Shown here: positions 31,452-40,316 of the stretch, in pieces
Position numbering within the stretch: position 1 is the stretch's first letter
Layout of the letters: every line of letters begins with the position of its first letter
Source of the DNA: DATEHQ01 sp035279525
GTDB lineage: Bacteria > Chloroflexota > Dormibacteria > Dormibacterales > Dormibacteraceae
DNA length: 40,987 bases
Direction of reading: 5' to 3'
Assembly: GCA_035279525.1 (NCBI GenBank)
Contig: DATEHQ010000034.1
Location: forward strand, 1 to 40,987
Notes under the pieces: model-generated
What the model saw: only the letters and a program-made list of their open reading frames with translations
What the model was told of the DNA's origin: nothing
Databases searched by the model: none
Position numbers and translations under genes: made by a program

Positions 31452-32429
31452 CTAGTGGACGCCGGGCTCTGGCACCGGGTGGCGCCAGAATCGGTCGGGC
31501 AGGCCGGCGCCGAACGACTCCTTGTAGCGCTCGATGAATTCCGCGCGCGTGTAACCGTGCTCGATCGTGCCCACCTGCTCCACCGCGTAGGTGGCCGCGA
31601 GGGAGGCCACCCTTCCCGCGACGTCCAGGTCGAGGCCGCGGAGCAGGCCGGCCACGAGGCCGGAGCGGTACGCATCGCCCGCGCCCGTCGGATCCGCCTC
31701 ACGCACCGCCTTCGCGGAAGGGATGTCGACGACGCCATCGCGCGTCGCGATCCGAGATCCCTGGCGGCCGAGCGTCGTGACGACGATCTGGGCAAGCTCG
31801 AGCAAGCCGTCGACGTCCCGACCGGTTCGCTGCTGAATGAGCTCGAGCTCGTAGTCGTTGCCGATCACGATCCACGCCCCGCGTGTGCTGTCCATGACGT
31901 CCTCGGCGGCCATCATCGGCAATTGGTGCGCCGGATCGAAGACGAAGGGCACGCTGCGCTCGCGGCACTCGCCCACGAGACGCTTCATGGCGCCCGGATC
32001 GTTCGGTCCGATGATCACCGCGTCGGGACCAGGTGGTCCGTCGTCGAGACCCAGCATCGCCGCCTTCCACATCGCGCCGCCGTAGTAGCCCGTGAGCTGG
32101 TTGTCGTCCATGTCGGTCGTGGTGAACCCCGTCGCGCTCAGCTCGCCATCGAGCAGGCGCAGGGCGCGGCAATCGACTCCGAGCGAAGCCAGCCAGTCGC
32201 GATACTCCGCGGCGTCGGTGCCCGCGGTGGCGAGGATCGCGGCGGGGTAGCCAAGCAAGCAGAGGTTGTAGGCGTAGTTGCCCGCGACGCCGCCGCGGCG
32301 CTTCTGCAGGTCGTCGACGAGGAAGCTCAGGTTCAGGATGTGGGTCTTGTCGGGAAGGATGTGGTCCTTGAACCGACCCTTGAAGGAGAGGATGTAGTCG
32401 AAAGCGATGGATCCCGTGCAGACGACCAT
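31452..32429 (-). CDS. PfkB-family kinase, adenosine-kinase-like
   Basis: The 325-residue protein belongs to the ribokinase/PfkB group. The N-terminal MVVCTGSIAFDYILSFKGRF and LSFLVDDLQKRRGGVAGNYAYNL match the actinobacterial adenosine kinase branch (Rv2202c type). DPTGAGDAYRSG carries the catalytic base D252, and GNDYELELI and TLGRQGS are further ATP-site pieces. It phosphorylates adenosine or a related sugar/nucleoside. The start ATG has no ribosome site and is only 26 bases from the divergent nucleotidyltransferase gene, so both may be leaderless. Confidence 0.87.
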   Translation of the reverse strand: MVVCTGSIAFDYILSFKGRFKDHILPDKTHILNLSFLVDDLQKRRGGVAGNYAYNLCLLGYPAAILATAGTDAAEYRDWLASLGVDCRALRLLDGELSATGFTTTDMDDNQLTGYYGGAMWKAAMLGLDDGPPGPDAVIIGPNDPGAMKRLVGECRERSVPFVFDPAHQLPMMAAEDVMDSTRGAWIVIGNDYELELIQQRTGRDVDGLLELAQIVVTTLGRQGSRIATRDGVVDIPSAKAVREADPTGAGDAYRSGLVAGLLRGLDLDVAGRVASLAATYAVEQVGTIEHGYTRAEFIERYKESFGAGLPDRFWRHPVPEPGVH

Positions 32430-32455
32430 ATTCTGCCGCGAAGGCTACTTGAACA

Positions 32456-33103
32456 ATGACACCTGAGGCTTCGAGGTCGGCCCTTCCTCCTGGCGGGATT
32501 CCGCTCACTGAATTTCGATGGGAGCCCTGGAGTCCGCGTTGCGTGGCCGAGCGGCTGGACGGAGTGCGAGCGCCATGGGCATTCGCAGCCGGTTGGGCCC
32601 TCGACCTGTTCCGCGGAGAGGTGACGCGCGATCACGAGGACATCGAGGTTGCAATCCCGGTTGGAATGTTTGATGAGGTGCGCAACGCGCTGGCTCCTTT
32701 CGAGTTCGACCTGGTCGGGTCCGCCTTGCGGTGGCCGCTTTCGGACCAGCGCGCGTTCGACGCCACGCACCAAACCTGGTTGCGTGACCCAGACACCGGC
32801 GTCTACGTACTCGACCTGTTCCGCGAACCCCACGACGGAGACATCTGGATCTGCCGGCGCGATCGCGACATCACACGGCCCTATGCGGAGGTCGTGCGGA
32901 AGACCTTTGATGGGCTGCCGTACGTGGCGCCGGAAATCGTGCTCTTGTTCAAGGCAAAGCACATGCGGCCCAAGGATGACGAGGACTTCACCGGCACCCT
33001 GCCGCTGCTCGACGAACCGTCACGGGCGTGGCTCGCCTCGGCGCTGGAACGCCTCCATCCGGGGCACCCATGGCTGGACCGAATCAGTGGAGGGCGCCCT
33101 TAG
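32456..33103 (+). CDS. Nucleotidyltransferase, aminoglycoside adenylyltransferase-like
   Basis: The 215-residue protein resembles ANT(2'')-type nucleotidyltransferases. AGWALDLFRG at 45-54 gives the GW helix, and HEDIEVAIP at 60-68 supplies the metal-binding D62 and E64. The region WLRDPDTGVYVLDLFREPHDGD, then PYVAPEIVLLFKAKHMRPKDDEDF, fits the C-terminal helical part. Many members are of unknown function and are often mislabelled amino acid transporters; some adenylylate aminoglycosides. Resistance is possible but not shown. The stop codon lies in the loop of a strong terminator hairpin. Confidence 0.7.
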   Translation: MTPEASRSALPPGGIPLTEFRWEPWSPRCVAERLDGVRAPWAFAAGWALDLFRGEVTRDHEDIEVAIPVGMFDEVRNALAPFEFDLVGSALRWPLSDQRAFDATHQTWLRDPDTGVYVLDLFREPHDGDIWICRRDRDITRPYAEVVRKTFDGLPYVAPEIVLLFKAKHMRPKDDEDFTGTLPLLDEPSRAWLASALERLHPGHPWLDRISGGRP

Positions 33104-33115
33104 CGGGCGCCCTCC
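33089..33115. terminator. Bidirectional terminator hairpin between convergent genes
   Basis: GGAGGGCGCCC, loop TTAGC, GGGCGCCCTCC: a perfect 11-bp stem. The nucleotidyltransferase stop TAG (33101-33103) lies in the loop. No U-run follows on either strand, but the position between two convergent stops fits termination. Confidence 0.75.
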
Positions 33116-33128
33116 GGTTGAGTCCGAG

Positions 33129-33596
33129 CTACGCGGCGCGACGGCGGATCGTGCGGCGGCGCGGCCGGCGCACGCGGGTCGAGGGCGCGGCCGAAGCTTC
33201 GCGGCGGGGGGTGAGATCGCTGGCCTGCTCGAACCGCGAAGCGGTGCGGGCGATGGTCTTGACCGACTTGTTGAACACGCGCAGGGTCCGCTTGGCCACG
33301 TCACCCACGACATCGTGCCTGCGCGCCTGGACCTTGACCAGGTGGATGCCCTTGATCGCGATCTTCTCGGGCAGCTTGCCGTTCACCTCGAGCCCCATCA
33401 CCGTGAGCCTGTCCGGGATCAATGCGTTGATCCGTCGGTTGAGCCTGCGGGCCGCCGGTGCGCCCTTGCGCTCCAGGCCCCTGACCTGCTTCCTCGCCGT
33501 GCCGACCGGGTCGGCCGCGACCTCGGCCGCAGCCTTGGCGGCGCCGATGGCGACCTCCTCGACCGCCGTTGCCGTATCCGTGAACTCAGTGCTCAT
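33129..33596 (-). CDS. Small basic protein with Arg-rich tail, unknown
   Basis: The ATG at 33596, with GGAGGG 7 bases upstream, gives 155 residues. The first 40 are Ala/Glu/Val-rich and helical (TATAVEEVAIGAAKAAAEVAADPVGTARKQ), the middle is mixed (RLNRRINALIPDRLTVMGLEVNGKLPEKIAIKGIHLVKVQARRHDVV), and the last 20 are almost pure Arg/Lys/Thr/Ser (STRVRRPRRRTIRRR). This layout resembles phasin-like or histone-like nucleic-acid-binding proteins, but I do not recognise a family. The frame is open upstream to 33671, inside the promoter, which argues against the longer start. A near-consensus promoter within a 30-bp palindrome drives it, so it is likely abundant and regulated. Confidence 0.7.
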   Translation of the reverse strand: MSTEFTDTATAVEEVAIGAAKAAAEVAADPVGTARKQVRGLERKGAPAARRLNRRINALIPDRLTVMGLEVNGKLPEKIAIKGIHLVKVQARRHDVVGDVAKRTLRVFNKSVKTIARTASRFEQASDLTPRREASAAPSTRVRRPRRRTIRRRAA

Positions 33597-33631
33597 GCTC
33601 GAGCCCTCCTCTGATTTGCTTGAAACCGTCT

Positions 33632-33661
33632 TGACGCATTGCATTATAACGCACTGCGTCA
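33632..33661. promoter_or_regulatory. 30-bp near-perfect palindrome over the promoter
   Basis: Arms TGACGCA and TGCGTCA with inner TGC-N-TTATAA-N-GCA pair at 13 of 15 positions. The palindrome covers the -10 and part of the spacer, so a dimeric repressor bound here would block the polymerase. Confidence 0.75.
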
Positions 33662-33671
33662 TCCGCGTCAA
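33643..33671 (-). promoter_or_regulatory. Near-consensus promoter of the small basic protein
   Basis: On the minus strand TTGACG (33671-33666), 17 bases, then TATAAT (33648-33643). The expected start near 33636 leaves a 40-base leader before the ATG. It is the best sigma-70-type match seen in this window. Confidence 0.85.
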
Positions 33672-33689
33672 GGGAAGGCCCCGCCGGAT

Positions 33690-34007
33690 CTACGGACCTT
33701 CTGTGAACTTCTCGATCAGCGCTTCGGCCGATGGACCGAAGACGTCGTAGTGCGCGACCCGGCGGCGTTTCTCGGGCTGGATCCACTCAGGCCGCAGACC
33801 GTGCAGCCTGCCCCATTCCTCAAGCGCGGGCCGGAGGCCGATCACGTGAAGGAAAGGCCGCTCCCGCCGCATGCCACGGATAGTCGAGCCGTGATAATGG
33901 TCGAAGTTGCGGTGGATCGCGATCCCGCCCGCTTCGGCGAACGAAATCGCCTCCTTGATCTCACGCCGCTCGAAATATCTCTCTTCCAGCCGCACTCCAC
34001 CGGTCAC
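33690..34007 (-). CDS. Small DUF4031-like protein coupled to the helicase-nuclease
   Basis: The GTG at 34007 overlaps the helicase stop by 4 bases (GTGA) and gives 105 residues. Charged N-terminal sequence (RLEERYFERREIKEAISFAEAGGIAIHRNFDHYHG) leads to PFLHVIGLRPALEEWGRLHGLRPEWIQPEKRRRVAHYDVFG. The spaced W, L and HYD pattern resembles DUF4031 proteins, a family without known function. Reading from the longer ORF start at 34055 would overlap the helicase by 52 bases and is unlikely. Coupled translation suggests a role with the helicase-nuclease, or simple hitch-hiking. Confidence 0.55.
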   Translation of the reverse strand: MTGGVRLEERYFERREIKEAISFAEAGGIAIHRNFDHYHGSTIRGMRRERPFLHVIGLRPALEEWGRLHGLRPEWIQPEKRRRVAHYDVFGPSAEALIEKFTEGP

Positions 34008-37000
34008 GTGTTCGAAGCTACGCGGGCGTCGGGACAGATGCGACGGTAGGCGCACAGCACGCAGGGTCTTTCCGCGTGCTCCGGTCCCAGTGCGAAATCG
34101 CCCCCGGCGATCCGCACCGCCGCCCGGCGCACGAGAGACTCGACACCCGCGTCGTCTGGCGTGATGTCGATCGCCTCGCCGCGGCGTAGGTCGAACAACA
34201 GCAATCGCGGATTCGTGCCTCCCGCGAGCAGACCTCGGTGCGCGGCCAGGCCGTAGAGCCTGAGCTGGGTCGCATAGGCCTTCTTGAGCGCCGCGTCCAG
34301 TGTCGCGTTGGTCTTGAAGTCGACCAGCACCACCTCACCGTCGACCTCACAGATCCGGTCGACCAGTCCACGAAAACGCGTCCCGTCGATGTGCATGTTG
34401 AAACCGACCTCGACGGCAAGCGTCTTCGCGCGCGCGAGCGGGTGACCCAGGTAGCGCTCGAGCATGTCACGGCCCGCCTCCGGGCCGTCATACAGGTCGA
34501 GCAGGCTGCCACCGCCTGTATGCCAGGCCGCGAGGGCGGCGTGGACGGAGGCGCCAAGGTCGGTGGATCCCATCGCCCGGATGTGCGGTGGCTGGAGCTC
34601 GTCGGGCGGTGCGGGCACCTTCCAGGCGTGGGCAAACCTGTATCGCACCGGGCACAGCTCGAAATCGTGCAGCTGAGAAAAGCTGAGCGCGACCTCCGCA
34701 TCCGCGTGGCCCTCGGGCGCGGCAGGAGCGGGACGCATCCTGTCGAGCTGGTCGAGCACCGCGGCCACCACGGCCGGGTCGTCGCTCACGCGCCCGTTGA
34801 GGGCTCTTGGCACCGGCAGCTCGAGCTGCTCCGACTCGATGAGCGTGGCCGACTCAGGATGAGCCAGCGCCCAACTCATGATCTCGGCAAAGTGATCGTC
34901 CTCCTCCAGGCCGCCGGCGCCGACGTCGCGCGCAGACGGCTCTTCGCGTGTCGCGGTCACGTAGAGCGAGTCCTTCGCACGCGTCAGCCCGACGTACACG
35001 ATCCTGCGGCGCTCGCCGATCGCGAGCTTGACCGCGGGCGCGCCGGGGGATGTCTCGACGTAGCGCGGATGCTTTTCCCCGCGCCAGCTCTTCATCACGA
35101 AACCGAGTGAGTCCGGGTCGAAGAAGAGACGTTCCGTGTCGCGCGGCCGCGGCGGCCGCAGGTTGACCAGGAAGACGACTGGAAACTCCAGGCCCTTGGC
35201 GGCGTGAATGGTGAGGACGGAGACCGCCTCCGCGCTCTCGGTCTCCTCAGCCGCTTCTCCGACCGGCAGCTCCGCGTCGATCACCTCGTCGAGGTGGCGC
35301 ACGAAATCGCCGATCCCGGCGAGCGACAGGTCGCGCTCGAATCGCCCGGCGAGCTGGAAGACCTTCCGGAGGTTGAGCAGCGCGCGCGGGCTGCCGTCGC
35401 GCTGGGCGCGCAGCTCGGCCCACCTGAGGTAGCCGCTCTCCTCGAGCAGGCTGTTGAGGATGTCGGCGACGGTCTGCGCGTCCCGCAGCCGGCTCATCGT
35501 GTCGGTCAGCTCGACCAGGCGCGCCGCCTGGCTCGCCACGCGCGGCTCCATCTCCGGGAATCCCTCGCGCGCCGCCTCGTCGAAGCAGTCCCGCAGGCGC
35601 ATGCCCGGCTTTTCTCGACGCCGCGCGGCGAGGCGGTACATGCCGCCGTCCGGAAGCCTGACGATCGGTCCCTGAAGGATGCGGACCAGCGCGCCGTCGT
35701 CCATTGGGTTGTCCGTCAGGCGGAGCAGCGCGAGCACGTCCTTGATCTCCTGCCGGTCGAAGAATCCCGAGCCTCCGCTCGTCACGTACGGGATGCCCTG
35801 CCTGCGAAGCTCGTCCTCGAACTCGCGCGGGAGCATGCGGATCGAATGGGCCAGCATCGCGATGTCGCGAAACGGCCGGCCGCCGACGTGCAGGCGACGG
35901 ATCGTCTCCGCCACCGACCGCGCCTCGGTCCGCGCGTCCGGCGCCATCATCACGCTGACCGGGGCGCTCGGACCAAAGCCCCGCGTGGCGGTCAGGTCCG
36001 GCTCCGCCGCGAAATCCGCGTCGTGGCGGATGAAGTCCGTCGCGCAGTCGAGGATCCCCTGGAACGAGCGACGATTGTGAGTGAGGGGCAGGCGTCGCCC
36101 GGGAAAGCGGCTCCTGATGTTCTCGATCTCCGCGTCGCGCCATCCGTAGATCGACTGCTTCGCGTCGCCCACGACGGCGACGTTGCCGAATCCGTCAGCG
36201 GCGAGGAGCCGGACCAGGTCGAGCTGGATCCTGTTCGTGTCCTGGAACTCGTCGACGAGCAGGTAACGGAACCGCTCGCGACAGCGGCGGCGAAATTCAG
36301 GCACGCGCTCGAGCGCATCGATCACCTCGAGGATCAGGTCGTCGAAGTCGCGCAGCCCTTCCGCATGGAGGGCGTCCTCATACGCCGTGTACACCAGGTG
36401 CAGGACGTCGATCGCCTCGAGCTCAGCCCGTGCTGGGTCGGGTCCGGGACCTCCGTTGCCGTCGGGCGCCGGCCGAGCGCTCCAGTGGTTCGCGTGCAGC
36501 TCGACCGCCCGCTGGTGGAACCGCTCAGGTGTGATGCCGCGGCCTTTGAGCTTGAGCAGGAAGCGCAGGCCCGAGCGAAGGAGGTCGTCGAGTTCCTCGA
36601 CCCCGAGCGCCAGAAAGGAATCGGGGTCGACCGGGGTGGCGGCGCCGCTGCGCAGGCGCGCGATCAGCTCCTGCTCGAAGAGCCGCTGCCCCGTCTCGTC
36701 GAGGACTCGCATCTCGCGAGGCGCCCCGACCAGGTAAGCGAACTCGTCCAGCAGCCGCGCGCAGGTGCCGTGAAACGTGCCGATCCACGCACCGTCCAGG
36801 ACCTGCGCACCCAGGTCGCGCCGCCGCTCGACCAGCTCGCGCGTGATCCGCAGCCTCAGCTCCTCGGCAGCCCTGTCGTTGAAGGTGACCGTGAGGATCC
36901 GATCGGGCGCGATGCCCTGCTCGACCAGCCAGCAGAAGCGTTCGGTGGCGGTGAACGTCTTGCCCGTCCCGGGCCCGGCCGCAATGAGATAGGCGCCCTC

Positions 37001-37072
37001 GGGCCCGGCGTGCGCGGCCGCGGCCTGCTCGGCGCTCAACACGGCACCAGTCCTGAGGCGGGTGGCGCTCAT
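34004..37072 (-). CDS. UvrD-type helicase/PD-(D/E)XK nuclease, AdnAB-like subunit 2
   Basis: The 1022-residue protein begins with a UvrD/PcrA motor: Walker A AGPGTGKT at 32-39, LTVTFNDRAAEELRLRI (motif Ia), FRYLLVDEFQDTNRIQ (motif II), GDAKQSIYGWRDAE (motif III) and VLTIHAAKGLEFPVVF (motif V). The last 200 residues form a RecB-type nuclease with GLVDRI, VVLVDFKTN and QLRLYGLAAH. Four cysteines, one in LCPVRYRF and three in PCVLCAYRRIC, would hold an iron-sulphur cluster as in AddB/AdnAB. It starts 7 bases after the upstream subunit. The pair should resect double-strand breaks for RecA-dependent repair. AdnAB fits best; an AddAB-like complex is the alternative. Confidence 0.9.
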   Translation of the reverse strand: MSATRLRTGAVLSAEQAAAAHAGPEGAYLIAAGPGTGKTFTATERFCWLVEQGIAPDRILTVTFNDRAAEELRLRITRELVERRRDLGAQVLDGAWIGTFHGTCARLLDEFAYLVGAPREMRVLDETGQRLFEQELIARLRSGAATPVDPDSFLALGVEELDDLLRSGLRFLLKLKGRGITPERFHQRAVELHANHWSARPAPDGNGGPGPDPARAELEAIDVLHLVYTAYEDALHAEGLRDFDDLILEVIDALERVPEFRRRCRERFRYLLVDEFQDTNRIQLDLVRLLAADGFGNVAVVGDAKQSIYGWRDAEIENIRSRFPGRRLPLTHNRRSFQGILDCATDFIRHDADFAAEPDLTATRGFGPSAPVSVMMAPDARTEARSVAETIRRLHVGGRPFRDIAMLAHSIRMLPREFEDELRRQGIPYVTSGGSGFFDRQEIKDVLALLRLTDNPMDDGALVRILQGPIVRLPDGGMYRLAARRREKPGMRLRDCFDEAAREGFPEMEPRVASQAARLVELTDTMSRLRDAQTVADILNSLLEESGYLRWAELRAQRDGSPRALLNLRKVFQLAGRFERDLSLAGIGDFVRHLDEVIDAELPVGEAAEETESAEAVSVLTIHAAKGLEFPVVFLVNLRPPRPRDTERLFFDPDSLGFVMKSWRGEKHPRYVETSPGAPAVKLAIGERRRIVYVGLTRAKDSLYVTATREEPSARDVGAGGLEEDDHFAEIMSWALAHPESATLIESEQLELPVPRALNGRVSDDPAVVAAVLDQLDRMRPAPAAPEGHADAEVALSFSQLHDFELCPVRYRFAHAWKVPAPPDELQPPHIRAMGSTDLGASVHAALAAWHTGGGSLLDLYDGPEAGRDMLERYLGHPLARAKTLAVEVGFNMHIDGTRFRGLVDRICEVDGEVVLVDFKTNATLDAALKKAYATQLRLYGLAAHRGLLAGGTNPRLLLFDLRRGEAIDITPDDAGVESLVRRAAVRIAGGDFALGPEHAERPCVLCAYRRICPDARVASNT

Positions 37073-37079
37073 GGGGTGC

Positions 37080-40000
37080 TCACTCCGGCGGCGCCCCGCC
37101 GTACGGGCACACCGCCGTGTGGGGGCAGGATCCGAAGCGAGTCACGCAGGTCCCCGCGAGCTCCCGCGGCGCGGGCTCGAAATGCCCGCCCTTGATGCGC
37201 TCGATGGCTTTCAGCACGATGCCGCGGCTGCGCTCGAGGTCTTCGGTCGTGAGCGGTCTCTCGCGGTATTCCTTCAACCCCGCCGGCCGGCCGACGCTGA
37301 AGATGTCCTGCCGCATGCCGCCCCACACCCAGTCCTTCGGGTACCACAGCGACAGGAATCGCGGGCGGAAGCCGAGGGGTTTGCCGTCGTCGTCGACTCC
37401 GTCCTTGCACGCGAGGTAGTAGAGCGCCAGCTGGACGTCGTACAGCTCCGGGCCGAAATACGCCTCATAGGCGTACTTCATCGGTTTGCCCGACCCCGTC
37501 TTGTAGTCGACCACCTCGACCTCGCCGTCGCCGACGTCGTTGACGCGGTCGATCTTGCCGACGATCTCGACGCCGTCGAGGTCGAGGTGGAACCGCCGCT
37601 CGATGTCCAGGGTGCCAAGGCGGCGGATCACCTGCATACCAGTGACCGCGCGGATGTAGTTGTTGAGCAGCGAGCGGACCTGCTTTTCCTCGCGCTTGCG
37701 GTCGAGGACGCCTTCCATCCGCGACAGGTATTCATCGAGGTGTCGCTGCAGCGCGGCCTCGAGCCACTCGCGCTGCTGCGCGGCTTCACGCGGACGCCAC
37801 TCGGCTTCGTTCGCGTGGAAGTCCTCGAGCACCTTGTGCAGGAAGCCGCCGCGCTCCATCGCCACCGAGCGCGGCTCGTCGACCAGGCCCGGGTGGTGGT
37901 TGTACCAGTACAGGCGAGGGCACTTCAGGTAGTCGTTCAGCGTGGTGGGGCTGAAGTGGTCGATCTCGACGGCCGCCGGGTTGCGGCCCTCGCCGTAGGG
38001 CTCGAACGGCTCACCCGACTCGCGGTCCGCCAGGAAGGTGGGGTCCAGCCCGAGGCCCGCCGCCCGGGCGAGCGCGAAGTCCGTCAGTCCCTCGCGATGC
38101 GCAGCGATCAACACCTCGGCCTCGCGGGGCAGCAGCACATCGGCAGGCTCGAGCCGCGCGGACGCGCGGGTGAGCTCGCGTGCCTCGGCCCGAGGCGCAG
38201 CCATGTCGACGAACACGGATGCGCCCGCCTGCCGCAGGTACGACTCGGCGTAGGTGATGTAGAGGCGGCGGCGGGCGCGCGTCATCGCCACGTAGGCGAG
38301 GCGCGCCTCCTCCGCGAGATGGCCGTCGGGGTCAGCCGGCCATGAAGGCATGAAGCCGACCCTGAAGGTCTCCAACCAGGCCCGGTCCTCGAGGTCGAGC
38401 AGCGGATGCGGGCGGGCCGGCAGCGGGAACAGGCCATGAGCGAAAGCCGAACAGAACACGACCTCGAACTCGAGTCCCTTCGCCTGGTGCACGGTCATCA
38501 CCTGCACCGCGTCCCTGGTCCCCGGCGCGGCCTCGCTGTCGTCGGCGGCGGCCGCGAGGAGGCTTTCGACCGAGCCCGTGATGTCTGCGAGCAGCGGCTT
38601 CTTTCCGTGGAGCCTCTCGTGCACGACCTCGATCGCTTCGAGCCCTTCCATGGCGGCTCTCAGGTCCGAGATCGCCTCCGCCCGCTCGCTCGCCGGAAGG
38701 CCGAGGTCGATGAGGCGGCCGATCGCTCCCTCGTCGATCAGCACCGAGTACGCCAGCGCCGCGAGCGGATCGACCTCGGCCCGCCGGAGGAGGCGATGGC
38801 GGACGACCATGGCTCGGTGCAGCGCGTCGAGCTCGGCCTCGCTCAAGAAGGGCATGTAGTCCGGCTCCGGTCGGGTCTCGGCGGGCGCGTCACCTCCCCA
38901 GGGCAGCGGATACCGCTGCGGGTCGCGCGCCGCCAGCGAGTACATCAGGCGGTCGACGACACGCTTCAGGGGCCGGTTTCTCTCCCGCGCGTGTGCGCGC
39001 AGGCGGCTCACCGTCCTCGCGCCGACCCCACCGAGGCTCGAAGCAAGCGCTCCCTCGAACGCCTCCGAGTCGTCAGGACGGCGCAGCGATTCGAGATAAC
39101 CGATCAGGAATCGGACGACCTCATTGCGTGCGGTGGCGCCCGATCCGCGCACCTCATAGGGAATGTCGAGGGCTCGAAGCGCCTCCTCGAACGGAGCACC
39201 GAGCGCGGCCGTGCTGCGCAGGACGATGGCGAAGTCGCGGTGCCTCAGCGCAGGCACCTCGAACCGGAGCCGCTTGATCTCCCGCGCCACGAAGAAAGCC
39301 TCGTCGACCGCGTCGATCTCACGCGCTACGACGACAGCAGGTTCCGGGTGCTCACCCGTCGCGCGCAGGCTCCGGGTAGTGCGGGCCGGCTGCGTTGCGA
39401 CCAGCAGCCGTTCCCCCGCGTCGAGCGCTTCCTGCGAACAGCGCCGGCAGTCATCGAGGTGACGCGTGGTCGCGCCGTAGACGGAGGTGAAGTCCGAGGT
39501 CAGGAGCCGCGGCACAGTGCCGCGGAAGCCGTAGATGGACTGGTCAGGGTCTCCGACGATGACGAGGCGGGATCGCGATTGCGGTGGGGCGATCAGGCGC
39601 AGCAGCTCGAACTGCGCGGGGTCCACGTCCTGGAACTCGTCGACCATGACGAGTCGAAACTGCGAGCGCAGGCGATCGCGCACCGCGGCGTTGGAGTGCA
39701 GGAGCTCCACGGCCGACGCAACGAGGTCGCGGAAATCGACCATGTGCGTCTCGTCGAGGCGCTGCTGGTAAGCGCGATACACGCGCGCGAGCACCCGAAG
39801 CCTCTCCGTGCCGGTCGCTTCGACAGCCAGCAGCAAAGGCGCGGGCAGCACGAGGTTCTGCTTCATCAAGGCGACGAAGGTCAGGACGTCGTTGGCGAAG
39901 GCGTCTGAGCGGCGGACGCCGGCGAGTGGGCCCAGGTCCGAAGGATCCAGCTCGGCGAGCACCTGACGCATGACGAGCCACTCTTGAAATCCGCTCAGCT

Positions 40001-40286
40001 GAAGCCGCTTGCGGTCGAAGGCGTGGTCGCGCAGCACGCGCGCGCAGAAGCTGTGAAAGGTCGAGATCCAGGCCTCGCCGTAGTCGTCCTCGAGACGCTC
40101 GTCGATGCGCCGCGCGATCTCACCCGCCGCGCCGGTGGAGAACGTCAGGACCAGGATCTGGTCGCGCGCGGCTACGCCGCCGCGCACGGCCTGTTCGTAC
40201 AGGTCGACGAGGGCGTGGGTCTTTCCCGTGCCGGGCCCCGCGAGCACGCGCACCGGTCCGTCGATGTCCTTGATGTCGAGTGGCAA
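37080..40286 (-). CDS. UvrD-type helicase/PD-(D/E)XK nuclease, AdnAB-like subunit 1
   Basis: The TTG at 40286 has GGGAG 6 bases upstream and gives 1068 residues. Motor motifs are present: Walker A AGPGTGKT at 16-23, LVLTFSTGAAGEIARRI, LVMVDEFQDVDPAQF, GDPDQSIYGFRG and VMTVHQAKGLEFEVVF. The C-terminal nuclease has EIVGKIDRVND, VEVVDYKTGSGKP and QLALYYLA. Cysteines in YLKCPRLYWYN and CVTRFGSCPHTAVC form the expected iron-sulphur set. Both subunits keep an intact Walker lysine and nuclease, unlike RecBCD. The gene is first in a three-gene coupled operon, and a copy of the recurrent GGGAACCC/TGTTAAGG-type motif lies 54 bases before its start. Confidence 0.9.
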   Translation of the reverse strand: MPLDIKDIDGPVRVLAGPGTGKTHALVDLYEQAVRGGVAARDQILVLTFSTGAAGEIARRIDERLEDDYGEAWISTFHSFCARVLRDHAFDRKRLQLSGFQEWLVMRQVLAELDPSDLGPLAGVRRSDAFANDVLTFVALMKQNLVLPAPLLLAVEATGTERLRVLARVYRAYQQRLDETHMVDFRDLVASAVELLHSNAAVRDRLRSQFRLVMVDEFQDVDPAQFELLRLIAPPQSRSRLVIVGDPDQSIYGFRGTVPRLLTSDFTSVYGATTRHLDDCRRCSQEALDAGERLLVATQPARTTRSLRATGEHPEPAVVVAREIDAVDEAFFVAREIKRLRFEVPALRHRDFAIVLRSTAALGAPFEEALRALDIPYEVRGSGATARNEVVRFLIGYLESLRRPDDSEAFEGALASSLGGVGARTVSRLRAHARERNRPLKRVVDRLMYSLAARDPQRYPLPWGGDAPAETRPEPDYMPFLSEAELDALHRAMVVRHRLLRRAEVDPLAALAYSVLIDEGAIGRLIDLGLPASERAEAISDLRAAMEGLEAIEVVHERLHGKKPLLADITGSVESLLAAAADDSEAAPGTRDAVQVMTVHQAKGLEFEVVFCSAFAHGLFPLPARPHPLLDLEDRAWLETFRVGFMPSWPADPDGHLAEEARLAYVAMTRARRRLYITYAESYLRQAGASVFVDMAAPRAEARELTRASARLEPADVLLPREAEVLIAAHREGLTDFALARAAGLGLDPTFLADRESGEPFEPYGEGRNPAAVEIDHFSPTTLNDYLKCPRLYWYNHHPGLVDEPRSVAMERGGFLHKVLEDFHANEAEWRPREAAQQREWLEAALQRHLDEYLSRMEGVLDRKREEKQVRSLLNNYIRAVTGMQVIRRLGTLDIERRFHLDLDGVEIVGKIDRVNDVGDGEVEVVDYKTGSGKPMKYAYEAYFGPELYDVQLALYYLACKDGVDDDGKPLGFRPRFLSLWYPKDWVWGGMRQDIFSVGRPAGLKEYRERPLTTEDLERSRGIVLKAIERIKGGHFEPAPRELAGTCVTRFGSCPHTAVCPYGGAPPE

Positions 40287-40316
40287 CTGGTCTCCCGAAT
40301 GGCGCGGGCGACCTGA

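Noticed and set aside
35204..37195. 663-codon open frame on the plus strand
   Set aside because: Antisense to the helicase-nuclease, whose motifs are complete on the minus strand. Composition is shadow-like.
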